From Phytophthora colocasiae (Eukaryota; Oomycota; Peronosporomycetes; Peronosporales; Peronosporaceae), in contig JAGKQI010000078.1 of assembly GCA_018806915.1 (NCBI GenBank), forward strand, positions 1,240,001-1,304,000: a stretch of DNA of 64,000 nucleotides, written 5' to 3'. The position numbers were made by a program, and so were the translations under genes. Under the pieces are notes generated by a model, which saw nothing but the letters and a program-made list of their open reading frames with translations, did no database searches and had not been told where the DNA came from. This document shows, piece by piece, positions 55,866 to 64,000 of the stretch. Each line of letters begins with the position of its first letter. Positions within the stretch are counted from its first letter, which is position 1.

Positions 55866-58163
55866 TTACTCGTCAGTGTTTCCACCTCCACCTTTGTGAA
55901 TCACGTTCTCTAGACGCGTTTGCAACGTATCGTTCCATGCAAGTCCAAAAAAGTCGGCACGGTTCTGTGGTGTAGTCAAGTCCAGCAGGATGACCTCATG
56001 GGTGTACTGGGTTGTGACCTTCTTTTCCACCGATTGCATCGCCTCCGTGTATATGATCGATTTCGCCGATTCAAATGCCTCTTGCAGACTGCCTCCATAC
56101 TTCGTCGCGCATATGAAAAGAACGTTTAGACAGCCCTGTTTCTTGGAAAGCAACAAGTCGAATTTCTCACGCTCTTCATCTACGAGTGTTGCTGTGACAA
56201 TACTGCAGGTTTTGACAGCAAGACCAACCGTTAATATCATTCCCTGCACTTGTGTCGACAGAAGGATGTTGGTTGATTCTGACTGGGGACATTGTTTCAA
56301 TTTCAATTGACGTGTACGTTCGCGCATCCCATCAGCTTCCACCATTTTAAACGTACGATCTGCAAATTGTACTCCACGACACCTTCCAAATCGTTGCTTT
56401 TCCGTAAAGAAACTAGGGAGCACCTCGTGTGGACAACCTTCACTCGAAAACATCTCTTGAAATCGATTCAAACAAAGCATCTCGAACACGTCAGGATAGT
56501 CGATCGAAAGGTGGGAAATGGCAGGTACAACCTTCTGCAGCAGCTCTTTGACTTTGAACACGGCTGCCAGAATCGGTTTTTGTATGTACGCCGGCATGAA
56601 CAACTTCGCACTCTCCATGCTTCCCTCCCATCTTATGCCGAACGCACTCACCATTTCCTCGTACGTAATCTCCTTGCCTGTGTCGTCTATCCAGGATAAT
56701 GACAAGTCGGCTTCTTGTCTGACTAGTGCGCATTCCATGAGATAGTAAAGCGGCGACCGATACAGCCACAATTTCTCAAAGAAACATTTCCACTCGACAT
56801 CTGTAAGTGGTTTAGGCGTGTAATTCAAGAGTTCGTCATAAGATTCGCACGTCTTAAACGCCTCCACCAACGATCGCGGATGACCAAATGTCGTTTCTGC
56901 GAGACGAGCTGAAAGATTCATCAATTCATTGTCAGTAAGTTTCAAATGATGTTTAATACTCTCGCTTGATGTCGCTTCCCATCGCGTATTTTCGATAACT
57001 GTCTTGATCGCTTCGGGCGGAAGAAGATGAAGGTGAAGTCGCATAAAGTCGAAACGACTAGCATCTAGTGATCTTCTCGCGACATGATTCAGAAACGACG
57101 CTCTACCGGCAATGAGGAAAAACAGTTTCCGATTCTCAAACAGAGGTTGCAACATTTTGCAAAACTCGAAGAATTGTTCTCTCCTCGCAGCATTATCCAG
57201 TTTGTTGTGGTCAAAAGTCAAGCCGATTTCATCGATCACTATGAAAAGGGGCCCCACTTCCTCCGTTAAATCCGTCAAAATGTTCTCGTAATTCTCTTCG
57301 ATGTTGTCGAAAGCGTGGGGCAAAACGTCGTAGTTTGCTTTGAAGAAAGCCCGAATGCGCTTGGCCAAACTTTGTGACGCTAGATAATAATCAAAGTCAC
57401 CATTCTCGTCCAGAACATGCGCTTGTGTCAACGTGATAGGTATCGTGTGGCAACTGCATAAAGTGTTCATAAATCCATCCGCTGTCAGGTCAGGCTTGAG
57501 CGACTGACATCTCCGAATGTACTCTTGACCAAATGCTGACTTTCCGAGTCCAGACACATTGTCCAAAAGCGGAATCACCCATGTTAGGCCATATCGATCT
57601 CTCGCCCGATTGAAATTTACTTTGTGGAATTCGACGAGGTCCTTCACCGCCTTCTCTCGATTGACGAAGAAGAGCCTAGAGTCTCTAGAATACACCGGTT
57701 CTTCTTCCTTCCATTCCCACTTCTTCACTTCACTCGTTTTCAGTCTCTTCATCGACTTCTGATCTTCGATCTCGGAGTGCACTCGCGTCCGACTCGGCAC
57801 AGATTGCTCCTCACGAAGTCTCACGAGTACGTGAACCACATCTTCTCCAAGCGGTACATCTTCCCCAAACAACCGCGGATCTTTAGCTCTGTTCAACTTC
57901 CACGTGGGCCATAACGCCTTCAACTTTGAAGTGTCAACACGGTTCAGCAGCAGCTTATTGACCAGATCTTCGTCATATGACAACCAGCCGTTTTCCTCTG
58001 ACTTCGCCAGGAAAAGTTGTAGCTTGTCAGCATCGACACCCGTTAAGTCGTTCTTCATCTTCTTCTTGATCACCTTCTGCAACGCGGAAACCGACTTAGT
58101 ATTGTCAATTTCCACCTCGAACGCACTTCCCTCCCCGACAATCGCACAGAACAGCTTCACCAT
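55866..58163 (-). CDS. CRN-B, Crinkler effector with P-loop NTPase domain (765 aa)
   Basis: Same length and layout as CRN-A: LQLFLAK, GWLSYDED, HVLVRL (followed by Arg, not Pro), KRLK, P-loop SGLGKSAF, LFIVIDE, FFLIAGRASF. The header differs from A around residues 25-48, where it matches CRN-D/E (KKKMKNDLTGVDADKL), so it looks like a mosaic. The upstream GCTCATT core is lost at the palindrome end (ATTCATTCCAGAATCC, 58180-58195), so its promoter differs from A and C. Confidence 0.9.
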   Translation of the reverse strand: MVKLFCAIVGEGSAFEVEIDNTKSVSALQKVIKKKMKNDLTGVDADKLQLFLAKSEENGWLSYDEDLVNKLLLNRVDTSKLKALWPTWKLNRAKDPRLFGEDVPLGEDVVHVLVRLREEQSVPSRTRVHSEIEDQKSMKRLKTSEVKKWEWKEEEPVYSRDSRLFFVNREKAVKDLVEFHKVNFNRARDRYGLTWVIPLLDNVSGLGKSAFGQEYIRRCQSLKPDLTADGFMNTLCSCHTIPITLTQAHVLDENGDFDYYLASQSLAKRIRAFFKANYDVLPHAFDNIEENYENILTDLTEEVGPLFIVIDEIGLTFDHNKLDNAARREQFFEFCKMLQPLFENRKLFFLIAGRASFLNHVARRSLDASRFDFMRLHLHLLPPEAIKTVIENTRWEATSSESIKHHLKLTDNELMNLSARLAETTFGHPRSLVEAFKTCESYDELLNYTPKPLTDVEWKCFFEKLWLYRSPLYYLMECALVRQEADLSLSWIDDTGKEITYEEMVSAFGIRWEGSMESAKLFMPAYIQKPILAAVFKVKELLQKVVPAISHLSIDYPDVFEMLCLNRFQEMFSSEGCPHEVLPSFFTEKQRFGRCRGVQFADRTFKMVEADGMRERTRQLKLKQCPQSESTNILLSTQVQGMILTVGLAVKTCSIVTATLVDEEREKFDLLLSKKQGCLNVLFICATKYGGSLQEAFESAKSIIYTEAMQSVEKKVTTQYTHEVILLDLTTPQNRADFFGLAWNDTLQTRLENVIHKGGGGNTDE

Positions 58164-58193
58164 CTTCTCTCGAGTCGGCGGATTCTGGAATGA

Positions 58194-58339
58194 ATGAATA
58201 GGGAGGGAGAATTTCCGTCCGTATTAGGTGAAATGTGATGAAGGCGTATCACGTCACCCAAGATTGGTAAGTGAGTGATGGAACTGCTGCTGCTGGACTT
58301 GCCGAGGCCAGCCGGGAATGCTAGTGGTGTGACGTCGAG
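58194..58339. other. Intergenic between CRN-B and kinesin fragment
   Basis: No gene recognised; this sequence replaces the Uma2-like gene found upstream of CRN-A and CRN-C. Confidence 0.4.
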
Positions 58340-59107
58340 TTGCTTCGCGTACGGCCACACGAGCAGTGGGAAGACACGATTTTCGGATATGACGCTGAGC
58401 TAGGTATGTGCCAGCGGTTAGTTCAAGATCTGTTTGCAGAGAGTGAGGGGGGCTTGCTCGAGATCGTGACGACGGCACTTGCAGAAGCTCGACAGGAAGT
58501 GGCCTTAGTGCAGTCCCGAGTGATTCCTCTGGGAAAAGCTCGTGACGACTTGTATATTGCGAACCAGTCGCACATGTACATAATCGTAGATGGGAAACCA
58601 GTTCTTTCCGGTGTCCGGCCTCCTAAAGAGGACGAAGATCGGCTGCAGACGTTGCAGAGCCAAGTTGACGCCGCAGAAGCTGTGGTGGCAGCTATGAAAG
58701 CTCGTGTTGAAGCAGAGAAGGCGAAGTGTCCTGGTGGGATATTTGTGCTGGTTGATCTCGCTGGAGCGGAGTACACGGGCGAAGGTCTGGCTCGCAGTTC
58801 CAAGGAGCACAAGGAAGCTCGAGAGATTAACTCGAGTCTGCTATCCCTCAAGGAATGCATCAGAGTACAAGCTCGAAGGGGAAAAGGACACATTCCCTAC
58901 AGGAACTCGAAACTCACGATGCTGCTCAAGTGCTACCTGGAGACGGACAAACCTTCATCCACGATCATGATCACAAATGTGTTGGCGACCAAAATCCACT
59001 TGCGAAAAGCTCTGGATTCGATCAGATACGCTGCGTTAGTTGCCTCTGCATTCAATTCTTCCCAAGACGAGAAGACGGGCATGAAGCGACGAAAATCGGT
59101 TAAGTAG
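58340..59107 (+). pseudogene. Kinesin motor domain fragment (no P-loop)
   Basis: 255 open codons. A coiled-coil-like Glu/Ala/Lys stretch (about 95-128) precedes the second half of a kinesin motor: LVDLAGAE (137-144, switch II), REINSSLLSLKECI, HIPYRNSKLTMLL and LDSIRYA. The style INSSLLSLKECIR is nearest kinesin-13. The nucleotide-binding P-loop and switch I are absent, so it cannot hydrolyse ATP as it stands; the open frame may be chance survival or a spliced remnant. Confidence 0.75.
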
Positions 59108-59231
59108 GACCAGCAAAAGCGGTGAGGATAAAGCGACACAAGATCTATTCAAGCCCGATAAGTTGGGAAGAAAACATTGCTGATATTGATGAGCTCTGAT
59201 ATTGGTTGGTTTCATGTGCAATCGTTGACTT

Positions 59232-60619
59232 AGCACTGGTTGATCAGGAACACCATGTCGCTCATCTTTCGTAGATGGAATGGATAGAAGTTTTCGTTGT
59301 GGGAGACTTGGAGATGGTTGTGGTTGTACGTCAAGCTACAAAACACTACCCGTAAGTAAATTGCTCGTACACAGTGCACAACAAGCAACATGCCCGTATC
59401 AACGGTGAAGGAACTCGCCAAAGACGATCATTTTTCTTGCGATTCTGGTGTGATCGGACTCCTCGGCGTATCGGAGCTGGGGATACCCGCTCTACTGGAG
59501 CTGGTGGTATGATATGAATGTTTGTCTTTGAGCTGACATTTCTGTTGGTGTGTTCGCTTCACTCTGTACTGGCACGGGTGGGAGACTCTCTATCGGATGG
59601 CCAGCAGAGCAATCAATTCGAGTCTCTTCCTTGTTGACCTCCAAGACCTTAAGAGGCTAAAGCCAAGACGACTGAAGCACCTTTGCGATATTCGGTCGGT
59701 TCTCAGGGTCCTTTTGTAGCATACTGGCTATCAATTCAACTGCTTCTGCAGTAACTGCAGCACTCAGAGGCTCGTATTGACCTTTGAGTGATACGATAAA
59801 CAACCGCAGGATACGACGGAGCGCTAAAAGCTGGCTCCCCAGTCAGCATTTCGTACAAGACACAGCCAAGCGACCAAATGTCAGTAGTGAAGCCATGGAG
59901 CTCGTCTTCCAACATCTCTGGGCTCATGTAAAGCGGCGATCCGACAACTGTCGACGTGAGGTCCTCAGGCCCAAGCACTTGTGAGTCAGAAGCTGGTGGA
60001 AGCTGCTTGGAAGTACCGAAATCCCCCAGAACAATTCGTCCGGATTGAAAGAGGAAGACGTTGCCACATTTGAGATCGCGATGAACCACACGATTTCGGT
60101 GCAAGTGATCGACTCCTTGTGCTACTTGAGTGAATATCTTCCTAGCTTTATCCTCCTGGATTGAGTTAGAACGTAGATACTGCTCGAGGTCTCCTCCATC
60201 TGCGTGTTCCAGACTGAGGATGAGAAGTTGCTGGTTCTCTTCAGGATTGTCAGCCCAGAAAGCTTCATGAAACTTTATGATGTTTGGATGGGAAGGAAGC
60301 AGCTGTAACAGTGCTACCTCATTCAGACACCTCTTTCTACAAAAATCACGTTCAGATAGTACTAGTGAATGCTTTAACTTGAATGTTTACCGTTCTTCCG
60401 TGGACTGGAACGTCAGATCGATCTCTTTTAGACACACTTGTTCCTTTGTAGCAACACGTTCACACAGGAATGCCTGAAGAAAAGTACTTAAAAATCAAGT
60501 CATACGAATTAAAACCTTTGAATACCTAGCGAACTTACATCTCCATACGTGCCACGACCAATGTGGGCCAGTTGATTGTATTCATCTCGTGTTTTTATAA
60601 GGAGGCTGATGTTCTCCAT
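59232..60619 (-). pseudogene. NEK-like kinase, copy C, degraded
   Basis: Exon 1 (60619-60539) and the first intron (60538-60474) match copy B. Exon 2 has indels near 60350-60380 and an extra base near 59786. The open part 60104-59736 still shows HRDLKCGN, GDFGTSK and SPEM. The 3' part (59700-59232) is diverged, with a recognisable remnant of exon 3. Confidence 0.87.
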
Positions 60620-60667
60620 CGTACCGACGTATTGGATTCGATAGACACAATGCACAATGAAGCAAGA

Positions 60668-60884
60668 TCACGAGGTTAGTCTATTTGTGGTAGAATAAAA
60701 CAAATTTCGGCTGCGAATGAAATGTGCGATCCATGAGATATTTAAGCTGTGTTCGATACAGCCACAATTGTCCAAAGAAGTTATTCTGCTGTTCACCTGT
60801 AATGAACTGAAAATTGGCGATGGATTCAGTTGAATTATACGATTTATGCTCTGTTCGTTCTCCTCCATTTTTCAACTGGGGCAC
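60668..60884 (-). pseudogene. CRN fragment between CRN-C and kinase C
   Basis: Same scrap as in modules A and B (FITGEQQNNFFGQLWLYRT). Confidence 0.65.
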
Positions 60885-60909
60885 TCAAACCGCTGCGAAT
60901 TCAACGTGC

Positions 60910-63207
60910 TTACTCGTCAGTGTTTCCACCTCCACCTTTGTGAATCACGTTCTCTAGACGCGTTTGCAACGTATCGTTCCATACAAGTCCAAAAAAGTCG
61001 GCACGGTTCTGTGGTGTAGTCAAGTCCAGCAGGATGACCTCATGGGTGTACTGGGTTGTGACCTTCTTTTCCGTCGATTGCATCGCCTCCGTGTATATGA
61101 TCGATTTCGCCGATCCAAATGCCTCTTGCAGATTACCTCCATACTTCGTCGCGCATATGAAAAGAACGTTCAGACAGCCATCATTCGTTTTAAAAAGTAT
61201 GTCGAATTTCTCACGCTCTTCATCTACGAGTGTTGCTGTGACAATACTGCAGGTTTTGACAGCAAGACCAACCGTTAATATCATTCCCTGCACTTGTGTC
61301 GACAGAAGGATGTTGGTTGATTCTGACTGTGGACATTGTTTCAATTTCAATTGACGTGTACGTTCGCGCATCCCATCAGCTTCCACCATTTTAAACGTAC
61401 GATCTGCGAATTGTACTCCACGACACCTTCCAAATCGTTGCTTTTCCGTAAAGAAACTAGGGAGCACATCGTGTGGACAACCTTCACTCGGAAACATCTC
61501 TTGAAATCGATTCAAACAAAGCATCTCGAACACGTCAGGATAGTCGATCGAAAGGTGGGAAATGGCAGGTACAACCTTCTGCAGCAGCTCTTTGACTTTG
61601 AACACGGCTGCCAGAATCGGTTTTTGTATGTACGCCGGCATGAACAACTTCGCACTCTCCATGCTCCCCTCCCATCTTATGCCGAACGCACTCACCATTT
61701 CCTCGTACGTAATCTCCTTGCCTCTGTCGTCTATCCAGGATAATGACAAGTCGGCTTCTTGTCTGACTAGTGCGCATTCCATGAGATAGTAAAGCGGCGA
61801 CCGATACAGCCACAATTTCTCAAAGAAACATTTCCACTCGACATCTGTAAGTGGTTTAGGCGTGTAATTCAAGAGTTCGTCATAAGATTCGCACGTCTTA
61901 AACGCCTCCACCAACGATCGCGGATGACCAAATGTCGTTTCTGCGAGACGAGCTGAAAGATTCATCAATTCATTGTCAGTAAGTTTCAAATGATGTTTAA
62001 TACTCTCGCTTGATGTCGCTTCCCATCGCGTATTTTCGATAACTGTCTTGATCGCTTCGGGCGGAAGAAGATGAAGGTGAAGTCGCATAAAGTCGAAACG
62101 ACTAGCATCTAGTGATCTTCTCGCGACATGATTCAGAAACGACGCTCTACCGGCAATGAGGAAAAACAGTTTCCGATTCTCAAACAGAGGTTGCAACATT
62201 TTGCAAAACTCGAAGAATTGTTCTCTCCTCGCAGCATTATCCAGTTTGTTGTGGTCAAAAGTCAAGCCGATTTCATCGATCACAATGAAAAGGGGCCCCA
62301 CTTCCTTCGCTAACTTTACCAAGAGGGACTTGTCTTTGAGGTTGTCGAAAGCGTGGGGTAAAACGTCATAATTCGCTTCGAAGAAATCTCGGATAAGTTC
62401 GATCAAACTTTGTGACGCTAGATAATAATCAAAGTCACCATTCTCGTCCAGAACATGCGATTGTGCCAACGTGATACGTATCGTGTGGCAACTGCATAGA
62501 GTGTTCATAAATTCATCCGCTGTCGTGTCAGGCCTTAGCGACTGGCATCTCCGAATGTACTCTTGACCAAATCTCGACTTTCCGAGTCCAGACACATTGT
62601 CCAAAAGCGGAATCACCCATGTTAGGCCATATCGATCTCTCGCCCGATTGAAATTTACTTTGTGGAATTCGACGAGGTCCTTCACCGCCTTCTCTCGATT
62701 GACGAAGAAGAGCCTAGAGTCTCTAGAATACACCGGTTCTTCTTCCTTCCATTCCCACTTCTTCACTTCACTCGTTTTCAGTCTCTTCATCGGCTTCTGA
62801 TCTTCGATTTCGGAGTGCACTCGCGTCCGACTCGGCACAGATTGCTCCTCAGGAAGTCTCACGAGTACGTGAACCACATCCTCTCCAAGCGGTACATCTT
62901 CCCCAAACAACCGCGGATCTTTAGCTCTGTTCAACTTCCACGTGGGCCATAACGCCTTCAACTTTGAAGTGTCAACACGGTTCTGCAGCAGCTTATTGAC
63001 CAGATCTTCGTCATATGACAACCAGCCGCTTTCCTCTGTCTTCGCCAGGAAGAGTTGCAGGTTCTTCGCAGCTACAGTTTTCAGGGTTGGGTCGTCCTTG
63101 TTCTGAACCTTGATCACCTCCTGCAACGCGGAAACCGACTCAGTATTGCCGATGTTCACCTCGAACGCACTTCCCTCCCCAACGATCGCACAAAACAGCT
63201 TCACCAT
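60910..63207 (-). CDS. CRN-C, Crinkler effector with P-loop NTPase domain (765 aa)
   Basis: Layout as in CRN-A/B. LQLFLAK, GWLSYDED and the canonical HVLVRLPEE (Pro present, unlike A and B), KRLK, P-loop SGLGKSRF, LFIVIDE. From about residue 300 it is almost identical to CRN-B, whereas residues 20-50 and 215-300 differ, again a mosaic. Divergent from the Uma2-like copy C, 264 bp apart. Confidence 0.9.
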   Translation of the reverse strand: MVKLFCAIVGEGSAFEVNIGNTESVSALQEVIKVQNKDDPTLKTVAAKNLQLFLAKTEESGWLSYDEDLVNKLLQNRVDTSKLKALWPTWKLNRAKDPRLFGEDVPLGEDVVHVLVRLPEEQSVPSRTRVHSEIEDQKPMKRLKTSEVKKWEWKEEEPVYSRDSRLFFVNREKAVKDLVEFHKVNFNRARDRYGLTWVIPLLDNVSGLGKSRFGQEYIRRCQSLRPDTTADEFMNTLCSCHTIRITLAQSHVLDENGDFDYYLASQSLIELIRDFFEANYDVLPHAFDNLKDKSLLVKLAKEVGPLFIVIDEIGLTFDHNKLDNAARREQFFEFCKMLQPLFENRKLFFLIAGRASFLNHVARRSLDASRFDFMRLHLHLLPPEAIKTVIENTRWEATSSESIKHHLKLTDNELMNLSARLAETTFGHPRSLVEAFKTCESYDELLNYTPKPLTDVEWKCFFEKLWLYRSPLYYLMECALVRQEADLSLSWIDDRGKEITYEEMVSAFGIRWEGSMESAKLFMPAYIQKPILAAVFKVKELLQKVVPAISHLSIDYPDVFEMLCLNRFQEMFPSEGCPHDVLPSFFTEKQRFGRCRGVQFADRTFKMVEADGMRERTRQLKLKQCPQSESTNILLSTQVQGMILTVGLAVKTCSIVTATLVDEEREKFDILFKTNDGCLNVLFICATKYGGNLQEAFGSAKSIIYTEAMQSTEKKVTTQYTHEVILLDLTTPQNRADFFGLVWNDTLQTRLENVIHKGGGGNTDE

Positions 63208-63223
63208 CTTCCCTCGAGTCGGT

Positions 63224-63239
63224 GGATTCTGAAATGAGC
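63224..63239 (-). promoter_or_regulatory. Oomycete initiator-like element before CRN-C
   Basis: On minus GCTCATTTCAGAATCC, 17 bases before the ATG, the same place as in CRN-A. Confidence 0.6.
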
Positions 63240-63471
63240 TTCACTATCGGAGTGTGTCTCGTCATCTTCCTTCAATCGGAGGTTCATAGTTTCTGTAGGA
63301 AAACGCACAAAAAGTTCTCCAACATCTCTTTTGTGAATTTCTTCGTAATTGTCAAACCCGAAGGCATGCAACCACACGGATTCCATCAGTCTGCGCAAGT
63401 CCCAAGGCTGGGACGTGTACAGCTTGTCCGACGGGGAAGGGAAGATATTGCCACACTCTCGACAACAACTG

Positions 63472-64000
63472 ATGATTAGACCTCCGCTCGAAGCCATCTC
63501 AGCGGAAGCGCGCGGTGCCATGGAGAGATTGAAGAGCAGTCTGAAGACACTTGATCTAGGCAACGCTCGGAGATTGGCAAACGGTGGCGACTTCCTCGTG
63601 GAACAGCACATACCTTTGGAAACGTGGAACCGGTATGTCGCTAGGAGCACGCTTCCTCCCAATCGCCATCTCAATCAGCTCGTATGGGCTGACGAAAGCG
63701 TATGGCTGGTGGAATTCACTATGAGTGGTGGGCATGAGTGTGCAGCCAGATCCTGCGAGTCAATGCTTGTCGGACAACTCGGTCGTCTTCTGGCTTATAC
63801 GGGTAGTATGACGCTCTATACTCCAAACCAGGCAACGTACGAAGCGGATAACACATATCGACCCATGAGCACCGTACCAGGGATTCAATTCCCTACTGGC
63901 ATCGAGCCACGACAATGGGTAACAGTCATCGTAGAGATCCTCAACAACCAAAGTTGGGATTCGGTTCACGCCAAGGTGAATGTGTACAGGCAACGTGCGG
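63472..64000 (+). CDS. Uma2/restriction-endonuclease-like protein, copy C (partial, runs off window)
   Basis: Starts MIRPPLEA as in copy A and is open to base 64000, ending within the HAKVNVYRQRA segment. I see only isolated differences from copy A (for example LLAYTG against LLACTG). The upstream open stretch is out of frame here, which supports this start. The missing end would carry the last 90 or so residues. Confidence 0.6.
   Translation, partial: MIRPPLEAISAEARGAMERLKSSLKTLDLGNARRLANGGDFLVEQHIPLETWNRYVARSTLPPNRHLNQLVWADESVWLVEFTMSGGHECAARSCESMLVGQLGRLLAYTGSMTLYTPNQATYEADNTYRPMSTVPGIQFPTGIEPRQWVTVIVEILNNQSWDSVHAKVNVYRQRA

Larger units (their letters stand above)
53484..58193 (-). repeat. 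Palindrome 2, right arm
   Basis: Mirror of 47396-52065. Contains DUF3160 copy, kinase B, CRN scrap and CRN-B. The outer end falls inside the CRN initiator-like element. Confidence 0.88.

Noticed and set aside
63201..63674. 157-codon minus frame near the window end
   Set aside because: Shadow of the Uma2-like gene and its upstream region on +, which matches copy A.

Overview
The window looks like a repeat-rich, gene-poor block of an oomycete genome, most likely Phytophthora or a close relative. The evidence is the Crinkler (CRN) effector headers with LFLAK, DWL and HVLV-type motifs, the many ankyrin and CRN pseudogenes, the short 59-67 bp GT-AG introns (one of 112 bp), a GCTCATT initiator-like element just upstream of two CRN start codons, and dense gypsy, copia, piggyBac, hAT, MULE-like and LINE elements. 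The species call is inference; no rRNA or marker gene is present.

Layout. 1-19947 is a large, imperfect palindrome: a Ty3/gypsy element (Gypsy-1) and an ankyrin-repeat pseudogene on the + strand are mirrored at 6607-19947, around a spacer holding the rest of the ankyrin gene and a broken CRN (CRN-E). The right arm is further disrupted by a second gypsy family (Gypsy-2), present once as a solo LTR and once as a nearly full element at the same 5-bp target. 19948-29778 is a hAT transposase gene cut by a MULE-like TIR element that carries succinate dehydrogenase and SR-protein gene fragments, by a small MITE-like insertion, and by a copia element with clean GTTAT target duplications. 29833-33576 is an almost intact piggyBac element with two introns. 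33669-34340 is a second hAT remnant. 34376-43755 is a 9.4 kb LINE with an 18-bp target duplication; its ORF1 contains a zinc knuckle and an OTU-type cysteine protease domain.

43.8-64 kb is the genic, effector-rich part: two tandem paralogues of an unnamed family (possibly ADP-ribosyltransferase-like), an ELP6 (Elongator subunit) gene whose middle is inverted, and then repeated modules. A module consists of a Uma2/restriction-endonuclease-like gene divergent from a 765-residue CRN with a P-loop NTPase domain, followed by a NEK-like kinase gene. There are three CRN-kinase units (A on +, B and C on -). A and B form a second palindrome of about 10.8 kb around a spacer holding a truncated CRN (CRN-D) and an ankyrin scrap. 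That spacer is a shortened copy of the spacer at the centre of the first palindrome. CRN-A, -B and -C have full-length frames; of the kinases only copy B is intact.

How it fits together: nearly everything before 43.8 kb is nested transposons whose target duplications and reading-frame resumption give a relative order of insertion. The effector block grew by inverted and direct duplication of one CRN-kinase module and then decayed unevenly. All functional statements are from sequence reading only; no database search was run.
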